A stretch of DNA of 7,748 bases from Planctomycetota bacterium (GTDB lineage: Bacteria; Planctomycetota; Phycisphaerae; WQYP01): NCBI GenBank assembly GCA_021816165.1, contig JAKAYZ010000078.1, positions 1-7,748 of the forward strand. The letters run 5' to 3'. Both the position numbers and the translations under genes were made by a program. Below the pieces are notes generated by a model. It made no database searches. It was not told the origin of the DNA and worked only from the letters and a program-made list of their open reading frames with translations. Positions 1 through 7,748 of the stretch are shown here, one piece after another; the first letter of the stretch is position 1, and each line of letters starts with the position of its first letter.

Positions 1-200
1 GATTTGACGATGCACCGGTGGCCCAGCGTCTTGGCCTGACCACCATCGCCATTCCTTGGGCTGGTCTGGTGCAAGCGGTGGTAACTGCGGCACGACGACG
101 CCTGGAGCACGATAGCGGCGGCGGAATGCGCCATGTCTTGATGCCCCAACCGGTGATCCGCTGGAAGCGGCGGGTATCCATGACGGCAATTCGCGGTTAA
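1..200 (+). CDS. C-terminal fragment of a probable LacI/GalR-type transcriptional regulator (5' end outside window)
   Basis: The frame is open from the left edge and ends with TAA at 198-200, giving about 66 residues. The fragment begins FDDAPVAQRLGLTTIAIPW, then an amphipathic stretch ending in RRRLEHD, then RHVLMPQPVIR. This order matches the end of the periplasmic-binding-protein-like effector domain of LacI/GalR regulators: a D-D near the last strand, a TTI segment before the final helix, and a closing 'LP.LV.R' strand. Such proteins bind a small ligand, often a sugar, and control DNA binding by an N-terminal HTH, which here would lie outside the window. The last dozen residues (WKRRVSMTAIRG) are more basic than usual for the family. 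A GTG at 18-20 could serve as an in-frame start, but the homology-like sequence runs through it, so this is a truncated gene and not a small ORF. It converges on the methyltransferase gene. The family call rests on short motifs only. Confidence 0.55.
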   Translation, partial: FDDAPVAQRLGLTTIAIPWAGLVQAVVTAARRRLEHDSGGGMRHVLMPQPVIRWKRRVSMTAIRG

Positions 201-354
201 ATTTCCGGCTGGTCGGCGATTCGGTGCTGGCGTATGAATGGTCGGCGGTACCAGCCCTATCATGGAAGATTACAGCTCATGGATTCGCTTCGGGGCCAGA
301 GCGTCGCCACAGCGTCCGGAGACCTGACGTTTCGTTTCCTGTGACCCCAAGTGC
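201..354. other. Intergenic region between convergent genes; no gene or clear terminator seen
   Basis: These 154 bases separate the stop of the plus-strand regulator fragment from the stop of the minus-strand methyltransferase. Converging genes usually need terminators here. I found only a weak 5-bp inverted pair (GCTGG at 226-230 with CCAGC at 251-255, 20-base loop) and no T-tract on either strand. AGCGTC occurs twice as a direct repeat near 300-316. No ORF with a plausible ribosome binding site was seen. Termination may be Rho-dependent or rely on structures not visible by eye. Confidence 0.5.
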
Positions 355-1074
355 TCAACTGATCTTTTTCATGATCAGCAGGTAATTAAAACCCCGCAGA
401 AAATAATTGCCTTCAATGGCGGCGGTATGCCAATGGTTGCGCTTCAAGGTGCGGTTGTGGCGTACCACCGCAATAATATCCACCGGCTGAAAACGCCGGC
501 GCAGCAGCGAAAACAATTCAAAGCCAATGGGAATAAAGGGCTTTCCCTTTTTGAAGGAATCGCTTACGTACACGGCCATGTACCGGCGGCTCTTGAGCAC
601 GCGGTGAATCTGGCCAAACACCTCATCCATGGCGGCAAAGTAAGCGTTGGGGCCGCGCCCCACCGGTGCTTCGCCGGCATCCAGCTTGCCTATACAGCTC
701 GGATCATCGGAATAGTCTATATGTGTGCTGTATGGTGGATCGACAAAAGCAAAATCAACGCTCGCCGGAGCCAGCGGAAGATGGCGGGCATCGGCGCTTT
801 GAATATCCTCCCGGCTGGGCACCAGGTCGAAACCAATGCCTTTGCGATCTAATTCCGCCGCGACATCCAGAGTAGTTCCGCTGCCGCACATGGGATCCAG
901 GATGACATCGCCGGGGCGGGTGTAGCGGGAAAGTAAATTCCATATAACCCAGGCGGGGGTGGCTCCAATGTAATCCTTATCGCCGTGCGGCTCCCGGCCA
1001 TAGTCCTGGGAAGGGTATTCCCAGAGAGTGGTGGTATTAATTCTTACGGGCGGTTTTTTATTGGGAAACGGCAC
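355..1074 (-). CDS. Orphan amino-methyltransferase (N6-adenine/N4-cytosine type, DNA likely)
   Basis: The 239-residue product is a class I SAM-dependent methyltransferase. SAM-binding motif I is DPMCGSGTT (residues 60-68), followed by the acidic end of the second strand in GFDL (81-84) and the catalytic motif DPPY (112-115), the signature of enzymes that methylate exocyclic amino groups of adenine or cytosine. The order motif I then IV is that of alpha/gamma-type enzymes. The N-terminal 'LWEYPSQDYG...ATPAWVIWNLLSRYT.PGD' and C-terminal 'WHTAAIEGNYFLRGFNYLLIMKK' resemble a family of prokaryotic proteins annotated as DNA methylases. No long target-recognition domain is visible, and no restriction endonuclease or specificity subunit lies beside it, so it looks like an orphan enzyme. 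An RNA substrate (Trm11-like enzymes share DPPY) cannot be excluded. The start is GTG at 1072-1074, supported by an AAGGA Shine-Dalgarno 7 nt upstream. It follows yajQ by 15 bp and is probably the last gene of the transcript. Confidence 0.85.
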   Translation of the reverse strand: MPFPNKKPPVRINTTTLWEYPSQDYGREPHGDKDYIGATPAWVIWNLLSRYTRPGDVILDPMCGSGTTLDVAAELDRKGIGFDLVPSREDIQSADARHLPLAPASVDFAFVDPPYSTHIDYSDDPSCIGKLDAGEAPVGRGPNAYFAAMDEVFGQIHRVLKSRRYMAVYVSDSFKKGKPFIPIGFELFSLLRRRFQPVDIIAVVRHNRTLKRNHWHTAAIEGNYFLRGFNYLLIMKKIS

Positions 1075-1081
1075 CGATTCG

Positions 1082-1086
1082 TCCTT
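1082..1086 (-). promoter_or_regulatory. Ribosome binding site for the methyltransferase GTG start
   Basis: AAGGA read on the minus strand lies 7 nt before the GTG at 1072-1074, inside the 15-base gap after the yajQ stop. It supports the GTG start. No in-frame ATG with a comparable site was seen near the N-terminus. Confidence 0.65.
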
Positions 1087-1089
1087 AAG

Positions 1090-1590
1090 TCATCGGTAGT
1101 TGTTGAATTGCAGCGGAATGGATGGGGGATGGGCACGCAGTGCCGCGATGACCGCTTGTAGATCGTCCTTTTTGGACGAGCTGACACGCAGCGACTCCCC
1201 CTGAATGCTGGCATTAACCTTGAGTCCCAGGTCCTTTATCTGTTTTTGCAGGGCTTTAGCGGTGTCGCGGTCGATACCACTCTTGAGTTTTATTTTCTGG
1301 CGAACGGTGTTGTGGGTGGCGATTTCCAGTTTTTGCCGGTCCAGGCAGCGCGGATCCACGCCGCGCTTGGTCATCTTGGCCACCAGTACCTGCAAGACAG
1401 CCTCCAATTGCGGTTCGCCATCGGCGGTCAGCACAATAAGCTTTTCTTTTTTGTCCAGAGAACCCACGGCGGCGGCGGTGCCGCGGAAATCGAAGCGGGT
1501 GATAATTTCCTTCTGCGCCTGCACCACGGCATTGTCCAATTCCTGCAGATTGACCTCGCTGACAATGTCAAAACTTGAATCTGCGGCCAT
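1090..1590 (-). CDS. yajQ: YajQ-family nucleotide-binding protein (DUF520; c-di-GMP effector family)
   Basis: The 166-residue protein matches the YajQ family along its whole length, and the family is normally about 160-165 residues. Hallmarks are SFDIVSEVNLQELDNA (6-21), the RFDFRG motif (32-37), KSGID (103-107), IQGESLRVSSSKKDDLQAV (129-147) and the terminal QFNNYR (161-166). Known YajQ proteins have two ferredoxin-like domains, are cytosolic and bind nucleotides. Members in Xanthomonas and Pseudomonas bind cyclic di-GMP and act with a transcription factor; the role in most other bacteria is unknown. Whether this copy binds c-di-GMP is inference. The ATG at 1588-1590 has a strong AAGGAG at 1597-1602, 6 nt upstream. 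It lies 35 bp after the small membrane-protein gene and 15 bp before the methyltransferase, which suggests co-transcription. The residues inserted before SFDIVSEV (MAAD) are a short, ordinary N-terminal extension. Confidence 0.95.
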   Translation of the reverse strand: MAADSSFDIVSEVNLQELDNAVVQAQKEIITRFDFRGTAAAVGSLDKKEKLIVLTADGEPQLEAVLQVLVAKMTKRGVDPRCLDRQKLEIATHNTVRQKIKLKSGIDRDTAKALQKQIKDLGLKVNASIQGESLRVSSSKKDDLQAVIAALRAHPPSIPLQFNNYR

Positions 1591-1625
1591 GATGATCTCC
1601 TTTTATTGCCCCCGGCGGTCGCCGT

Positions 1626-1928
1626 TCACCACGCACCGCCAACGGGCGGTCGCGGCAACGGCTTGCGATTGGCAGCATATTTTACCAGTGGCCCCATCAA
1701 CACCGCCAGCACAAATATCCATACAACAATCAACAGGACATTCTTCGCCCAGGCAGAATGCTGCGGCACGTTCATCTGGTTCCAGCTTGGTTTAGCCACT
1801 GCGATGGACGGCTTCAGATGCGTCAGTCGGACGGACGCCCGGGCCGTTGTGGTGGATTGCGCCTGGACCATACCGGTGGCGCCAAGCATAATGGCCAGCG
1901 CCAAGGCGATCAGGAGCTTTGGGAACAT
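1626..1928 (-). CDS. Small exported membrane-anchored protein of unknown function
   Basis: I do not recognise this family. From the ATG at 1926-1928 the product is 100 residues. It has a signal-peptide-like N-terminus (MFPK, then hydrophobic LLIALALAIMLGATGM, with a possible signal peptidase cut after VQA at residue 23), a polar stretch of about 35 residues, a second hydrophobic segment at about 63-85 (NVLLIVVWIFVLAVLMGPLVKY) and a short basic, proline-rich tail. This predicts an exported loop tethered by one transmembrane helix, or two helices if the signal is not cleaved. The start is uncertain. In-frame GTG codons at 1935-1937 and 1944-1946 would add 3 or 6 residues; the outer one has AGGTGG only 3 nt upstream, and the ATG has no good Shine-Dalgarno. 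It sits 25 bp (7 bp with the outer GTG) after hisG and 35 bp before yajQ, so it is probably co-transcribed with both. That does not show a functional link. Confidence 0.65.
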   Translation of the reverse strand: MFPKLLIALALAIMLGATGMVQAQSTTTARASVRLTHLKPSIAVAKPSWNQMNVPQHSAWAKNVLLIVVWIFVLAVLMGPLVKYAANRKPLPRPPVGGAW

Positions 1929-1953
1929 TTTTGTCACTGCCTGCACCGGCCAC

Positions 1954-2838
1954 CTATGGTATAACTTTGTTAAGCGGGTAACTGATCAATCCAGTGGCCC
2001 CGGCGCGCTTTAACTGAGGAATCAATTCGCGTTCGCTGCGCTCTTCAATGATCACTTCCACGGCCACCCAGGAACCGTCCGCGAGGGGGGAAATAGTTGG
2101 CGATTTTTCGGCGGGCAGAATTTTGAGAACCGCGTCGAGCTTTTCGCGGGGGGCGTTAAGCTTCAGGCCCACTTTCTCGCGGGCGCTGATAGCTCCGTGC
2201 AGCAGCAGGGCCAGGTTTTCCATCTTTTCACGTTTGAACGGGTCCGCCCAGGCCTTATGGTTGGCGATCAGGCGGGTGGTACTAACCAGAAGTGTATCAA
2301 TAATTCGCAGGTTGTTGGCCCGAATCGAAGAACCAGTCTCGGTGATGTCCACAATGGCATCCAGCAGGCGGGCCTTCACTTCGGTGGCCCCCCAACTGAA
2401 CTCCACTTTGACGGGAATGTCTTTCTTCTGAAAGTATTCCCGCGTTACATTGACCAGTTCGGTAGCAATCACGCCATTGCGCAAGTCTTCCGGTTTGGTC
2501 AGGGCGGATTCCTGCGGTACCGCCAGCACCCACCGGGCGGGCTTGCTGGTGGCCTTTGAATAGACCAACTCGGCCACCTCATGCACATTGGATCCGTTTT
2601 CCTTGATCCAGTCGGAGCCGGTCAGTCCCACATCAATGACATTTTCTTCAACGTAGCGCGACATTTCCTGCGCCCGAAACATCACCACTTCAATAGACGA
2701 ATCGTCAATGGAAGGGAAATAGCTGCGATCGTTGACCGAAATGCGCCAGCCTGCTTTAGCGAATAAGTCGACCGTGGAGTCCTGTAAAGAGCCTTTGGGA
2801 ATTCCCAGTCGCAGAATGTTGGTGCCAGGTTTTAACAT
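1954..2838 (-). CDS. hisG: ATP phosphoribosyltransferase, long form (histidine biosynthesis step 1)
   Basis: The enzyme joins ATP to PRPP, releasing pyrophosphate and forming N1-(5-phosphoribosyl)-ATP, the committed step of histidine synthesis in the cytosol. The 294 residues match the long, hexameric form. The catalytic part carries RLGIPKGSLQ (10-19), DVGLTGSDWI (69-78) and the PRPP-binding loop DITETGSSIRANNL (164-177). The C-terminal HisG_C regulatory domain follows (about 222-294, ending ATGLISYPLNKVIP), which in this form binds histidine for feedback inhibition. HisZ is therefore not needed. An upstream TTG at 2869-2871 would add 11 residues. I chose the ATG at 2836-2838 because AAGG lies 7 nt upstream and because the family starts close to the 'LRLGIPKGSL' strand. 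No other his gene is in the window. It follows an 82 bp AT-rich gap that could hold its own promoter. Confidence 0.97.
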   Translation of the reverse strand: MLKPGTNILRLGIPKGSLQDSTVDLFAKAGWRISVNDRSYFPSIDDSSIEVVMFRAQEMSRYVEENVIDVGLTGSDWIKENGSNVHEVAELVYSKATSKPARWVLAVPQESALTKPEDLRNGVIATELVNVTREYFQKKDIPVKVEFSWGATEVKARLLDAIVDITETGSSIRANNLRIIDTLLVSTTRLIANHKAWADPFKREKMENLALLLHGAISAREKVGLKLNAPREKLDAVLKILPAEKSPTISPLADGSWVAVEVIIEERSERELIPQLKRAGATGLISYPLNKVIP

Positions 2839-2920
2839 CAGAATACCTTTTTTACCGAATGATTGAGTCAATTACCGAGCTTCGTGTGCCGCCATTTAAG
2901 AACCTTATTTTAAGCTTACT
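2839..2920 (-). promoter_or_regulatory. AT-rich hisG leader, possible internal promoter, with an 11-bp palindrome
   Basis: This 82 bp gap is visibly richer in A+T than the flanking genes. On the minus strand it contains -10-like hexamers (TAAAAT, TTAAAT) soon after the upstream stop codon, and a TTGAAG overlapping that stop at roughly 17-19 nt before TTAAAT. It also has the near-perfect palindrome ATTGA-C-TCAAT at 2862-2872, located 23 nt before the hisG start. The palindrome could be an operator half-site pair. The promoter match is weak and neither element is proven. Confidence 0.25.
2846..2849 (-). promoter_or_regulatory. Ribosome binding site deciding the hisG ATG start
   Basis: AAGG, preceded by an A-run, lies 7 nt before the ATG at 2836-2838. 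It argues against the upstream in-frame TTG at 2869-2871, whose use would place this A-rich site inside the coding region. Confidence 0.6.
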
Positions 2921-3727
2921 TCAATGCTTGGTCTTGCCCTTCGACTGCCCACCTCCGGCCTTTTCCGATGGAGCATCCTCCCCCTTTTTCCGGCGCGCCG
3001 TGGGCCCATGCGCAGAAGCAGGTTCAGTTATGGCCGGCTGCGGTTTAGCCGAGGCCCCTCCGGCGACGTCCTTGGGCGGGGCCAAGACCGGCGACGGAAT
3101 TCGTGCGGTGGCGGGCCAGACTTTGGGCATCCAGTCTTCCAATTCCTTACGGGAAGCCCGGAAGAACATCCCCATCTGCGGTGCCCGAATGTGGCGTTCG
3201 AGCACCTGCTGCAAGTCCAGTACCGTACATTCTTCGGTGACGGCCTGTTTATTTTTCAGCCATAGCAGCAACTTCATATCCACAGGCGCCGCAGGCACAT
3301 TAAAGCAATCCAATGCCACCGCGGCCTCCACATAAGGGTTGATGCCCGCAAGAGACTTAAGATACCTGCGAATTTCCGGCTTGTGCATCTGATGCAGACT
3401 TTCCAGATTCATCTGCTTTTCGCGCTCAAAAATGGCCTGCAGGGTGCGGTGCAGCGCGGAGCAGCGTGCTTCCGCGAACGCATAACGCACGCCCAGAATG
3501 GCCGCGAGTTCAATGGCGGGGGTTACGCGCAGCTCGTTGTAATCCACCATGCTGGAAACCAACCGCTGTTCGGCGCTCTGCGCCCGGCTTATTTCCGCAT
3601 CGTATTCCAGAAAAGCATGCACCAACCGGGCCAGCGGCTCCATTTTTGGACCTTCCGCCGGAGCGTGGCGGACCCAGCGGGTGATGATTTTCTTTAGAAC
3701 GTCCGGTTTAACTTGGGTTTTAGTCAT
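2921..3727 (-). CDS. Divergent HhH-GPD/endonuclease III-like protein lacking the lyase Lys and Fe-S cluster
   Basis: The 268-residue product has an all-alpha N-terminal region (about 1-200) and a low-complexity Ala/Pro/Lys tail (about 205-268). Residues 126-150 (LAGINPYVEA...FNVPAAPVD) align without gaps to the helix-hairpin-helix and catalytic region of E. coli Nth (LPGVGRKTAN...FGWPTIAVD). Tyr132 falls at catalytic Lys120 and Asp150 at Asp138, with the same 18-residue spacing. The start of the helical domain, LARLVHAFLEYDAEI (32-46), occupies the place of the Nth 'LLIAVLLSAQ' helix. The protein has only three cysteines (89, 141, 167), so the C-terminal four-Cys 4Fe-4S loop of Nth is absent. 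A Tyr at the Lys position is known in the monofunctional thymine glycosylase Mig, so either a glycosylase without lyase activity or a non-catalytic DNA-binding derivative is possible. The ATG at 3725-3727 overlaps the rbfA stop by 8 bp and has AAAGGA about 7 nt upstream. The fold call is my alignment; the function is unknown. Confidence 0.7.
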   Translation of the reverse strand: MTKTQVKPDVLKKIITRWVRHAPAEGPKMEPLARLVHAFLEYDAEISRAQSAEQRLVSSMVDYNELRVTPAIELAAILGVRYAFAEARCSALHRTLQAIFEREKQMNLESLHQMHKPEIRRYLKSLAGINPYVEAAVALDCFNVPAAPVDMKLLLWLKNKQAVTEECTVLDLQQVLERHIRAPQMGMFFRASRKELEDWMPKVWPATARIPSPVLAPPKDVAGGASAKPQPAITEPASAHGPTARRKKGEDAPSEKAGGGQSKGKTKH

Positions 3728-4070
3728 CTGCTATTCCTTTGGATTCGGCAAGCAGGCGGTCAATTTCCGCCTGCTTTTTAAGAGATTGATCAAGCACAAA
3801 GCTCAGGTGGGGAACCACACGCATGGACAAGGCCTTGGCCACCTCACGCTGCACGAAGGCTTGCGCATGCACCAAGCCCTGAAAAACCGTGGCCTCCGGT
3901 GAAGAGGAAAGAATACTCACATAAATTTTGGCTTCGCGCAGATCGGGCGTGACCTCCACCTTGGTCACGCTGACAATGCCGGTAATGCGTGGATCCTCAA
4001 GATCACGCAGCAGAACCATCGCGACCACGCGCCGAATCTGAGATTCAATCTTGCGCTGTCGAACACTCAT
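3720..4070 (-). CDS. rbfA: 30S ribosome-binding factor RbfA
   Basis: RbfA binds the 30S subunit during late maturation near the 5' end of 16S rRNA (helix 1 region) and is linked to cold adaptation. The 116-residue protein is of normal family length. It shows the type II KH-like fold signatures: an N-terminal helix RQRKIESQIRRVVAMVLLRDLEDPRI (4-29), the strand pair VSVTKVEVTPDLREAKIYVSIL (33-54), and the C-terminal RVVPHLSFVLDQSLKKQAEIDRLL (84-107). The frame is open upstream to 4202, but that extension lies in the infB 3' end and does not resemble RbfA, so I chose the ATG at 4068-4070. An AAGGGCGG-like Shine-Dalgarno stands about 7-10 nt ahead. The gene sits 67 bp after infB in the classic nusA-infB-rbfA order. 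Its stop overlaps the start of the HhH-GPD-like gene (ATGACTAA), suggesting translational coupling. Confidence 0.95.
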   Translation of the reverse strand: MSVRQRKIESQIRRVVAMVLLRDLEDPRITGIVSVTKVEVTPDLREAKIYVSILSSSPEATVFQGLVHAQAFVQREVAKALSMRVVPHLSFVLDQSLKKQAEIDRLLAESKGIADD

Positions 4071-4137
4071 GTCTAATCCGCCCTTCGCCTCAGAGAAGCT
4101 GTTATGGAAGCATACCGGAGTGGAGGTAACCGGCCCG

Positions 4138-7023
<2,886 letters not shown>

Positions 7024-7029
7024 CGAGTG

Positions 7030-7033
7030 CTCC
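7030..7033 (-). promoter_or_regulatory. Ribosome binding site supporting the infB TTG start
   Basis: GGAG on the minus strand stands 6 nt before the TTG at 7021-7023. With the conserved IF2_N sequence beginning directly after the TTG, it makes this rare start codon the best choice for an essential gene. Confidence 0.65.
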
Positions 7034-7048
7034 AGTACTTACTTATTT

Positions 7049-7079
7049 CACGGCGGTTATCCCCGGATGCTCCGTCGTG
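7049..7079 (-). other. Imperfect stem-loop in the nusA-infB gap
   Basis: On the minus strand CACGACGG (7072-7079) can pair with CCGCCGTG (7049-7056): seven of eight pairs with one A-C mismatch, around a 15-nt loop. An A-rich stretch follows instead of a T-tract, so it does not look like an intrinsic terminator. It might be a processing or attenuation structure ahead of infB, or chance in GC-rich sequence. Confidence 0.3.
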
Positions 7080-7095
7080 CCGTTCAGCCACGGCC

Positions 7096-7748
7096 TTACG
7101 TCGAAACCGAAGGCGAATCAGGGGTTGCATCCGCCTTGTCAGCGGAAGATTCCGCCGGTTCGGTGGAGATTTCCGGTGCGGCCGTGCCAAGCGTATCCGC
7201 CGGCGGCTCGTCGGCGTCCGCCTTAGACTCGGCTTTCGCAGCCGCGGCTTCAGCGGCTGCAGTCTTTTTGGCTAGATCTTCCGCAGCCTTGCGAGCGATT
7301 TCTTCCTCGGCCACGCGCAAAGCTGCATCATGGGCCGTTTGCCGGACCTTTTCAGCCATTTCCGGCGAAAGTTCCAGTTCCTTCACCAGCGGTTCCACAC
7401 CCACCTCCTCAATGTCCAGCAGGTTGATGAGTCCGAGGGTCAGCAGACGATCCATAAATTTATCGTCCACCCCTTCGATGGTTTTCATGGCCCGTTCCAG
7501 ATCGTCGAGGCCCTTGGAATATTCTTCCGGCGTGAGAATATCCACATCCCAGCCAGTGAGGCGCGCTGCGAGGCGGACATTTTGACCACGCTTCCCGATG
7601 GCCAGCGAAAGCTGGCTCTCGTTGACCACGACCGTGGCCCGATTTAATTCAAAGTTCAGCGAAATTTCCGCAATTTCAGCAGGCTTCAGTGAGTTGGTGA
7701 TCAGCACCTGCGAGGATTCGTTCCAGCGCACAATGTCAATTTTTTCAC
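7096..7748 (-). CDS. nusA: Transcription termination/antitermination factor NusA, C-terminal part (5' end outside window)
   Basis: The frame is open to the right edge and ends with TAA at 7096-7098, giving 216 residues. The fragment starts in the second KH domain: EKIDIVRW (1-8), the SLKPAEIAEI segment, then NESQLSLAIGKRGQNVRLAARLTGWDVDI, which contains the RNA-binding GKRG loop and the strongly conserved NusA 'QLSLAIG+RGQNVRLA' signature. A small helical, HhH-like region follows (about 84-130, GVDDKFMDRLLTLGLINLLDIEEVGVEPL). The gene ends in a charged Ala/Glu/Lys-rich helix and an acidic Ser/Pro/Ala tail. NusA binds RNA polymerase and nascent RNA to control pausing, termination and antitermination. 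S1 and KH1 would lie outside the window. A GTG at 7729-7731 is inside the domain and is not the start. Its position directly before infB is the standard bacterial order. Confidence 0.97.
   Translation of the reverse strand, partial: EKIDIVRWNESSQVLITNSLKPAEIAEISLNFELNRATVVVNESQLSLAIGKRGQNVRLAARLTGWDVDILTPEEYSKGLDDLERAMKTIEGVDDKFMDRLLTLGLINLLDIEEVGVEPLVKELELSPEMAEKVRQTAHDAALRVAEEEIARKAAEDLAKKTAAAEAAAAKAESKADADEPPADTLGTAAPEISTEPAESSADKADATPDSPSVST

Noticed and set aside
226..255. GCTGG/CCAGC inverted pair as a terminator for the plus-strand gene
   Set aside because: Only 5 bp with a 20-base loop and no T-tract.
355..1074. Restriction-modification system
   Set aside because: No endonuclease, specificity subunit or other defence gene lies beside the methyltransferase in this window.
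1205..1795. 196-codon plus-strand ORF across yajQ and the small membrane-protein gene
   Set aside because: Ser/Arg/Thr-rich translation typical of antisense to a real gene; it crosses two well-supported minus-strand genes.
2839..2871. 11-residue N-terminal extension of HisG from the TTG at 2869-2871
   Set aside because: The ATG at 2836-2838 has a better-placed Shine-Dalgarno and matches the usual family N-terminus.

Overview
The window is a bacterial chromosomal segment, moderately GC-rich, that reads almost entirely on the minus strand. From right to left (the direction of transcription) it holds the 3' end of nusA, then infB, rbfA, a gene for an HhH-GPD-like protein, hisG, a small secreted/membrane protein, a YajQ-family gene, and an orphan amino-methyltransferase. 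The left edge carries the 3' end of a convergent plus-strand gene whose product resembles the C-terminus of a LacI/GalR-type regulator. No rRNA, tRNA, CRISPR array, insertion sequence, phage gene or restriction endonuclease was seen.

The organism cannot be fixed from sequence alone. The long Ala/Pro/Val-rich IF-2 linker, the Ala- and acid-rich NusA tail and the use of TTG and GTG starts are compatible with a planctomycete-like lineage (Phycisphaerae is one guess). This is a weak inference and no diagnostic marker was found.

Layout on the minus strand: nusA (stop 7096-7098), 72 bp gap, infB (4138-7023, TTG start), 67 bp gap, rbfA (3720-4070), 8 bp overlap, HhH-GPD-like gene (2921-3727), 82 bp AT-rich gap, hisG (1954-2838), 25 bp gap, small membrane protein (1626-1928), 35 bp gap, yajQ (1090-1590), 15 bp gap, methyltransferase (355-1074). 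The gaps are short enough for one long transcript. The 82 bp gap before hisG is the likeliest place for an internal promoter. The 154 bp between the two converging genes at 201-354 holds no gene and no convincing terminator.

Functionally the right half is the conserved nusA-infB-rbfA cluster: transcription elongation/antitermination, initiator tRNA delivery and 30S maturation. The left half is a lineage-specific tail that joins histidine biosynthesis entry (hisG), a nucleotide-binding YajQ protein and a DNA/RNA methyltransferase. The most unusual gene is the one overlapping rbfA. It keeps the EndoIII-like core spacing and catalytic Asp, but has Tyr at the lyase Lys position, no iron-sulfur cluster and a basic disordered tail. 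No clearly new multi-gene system is evident.
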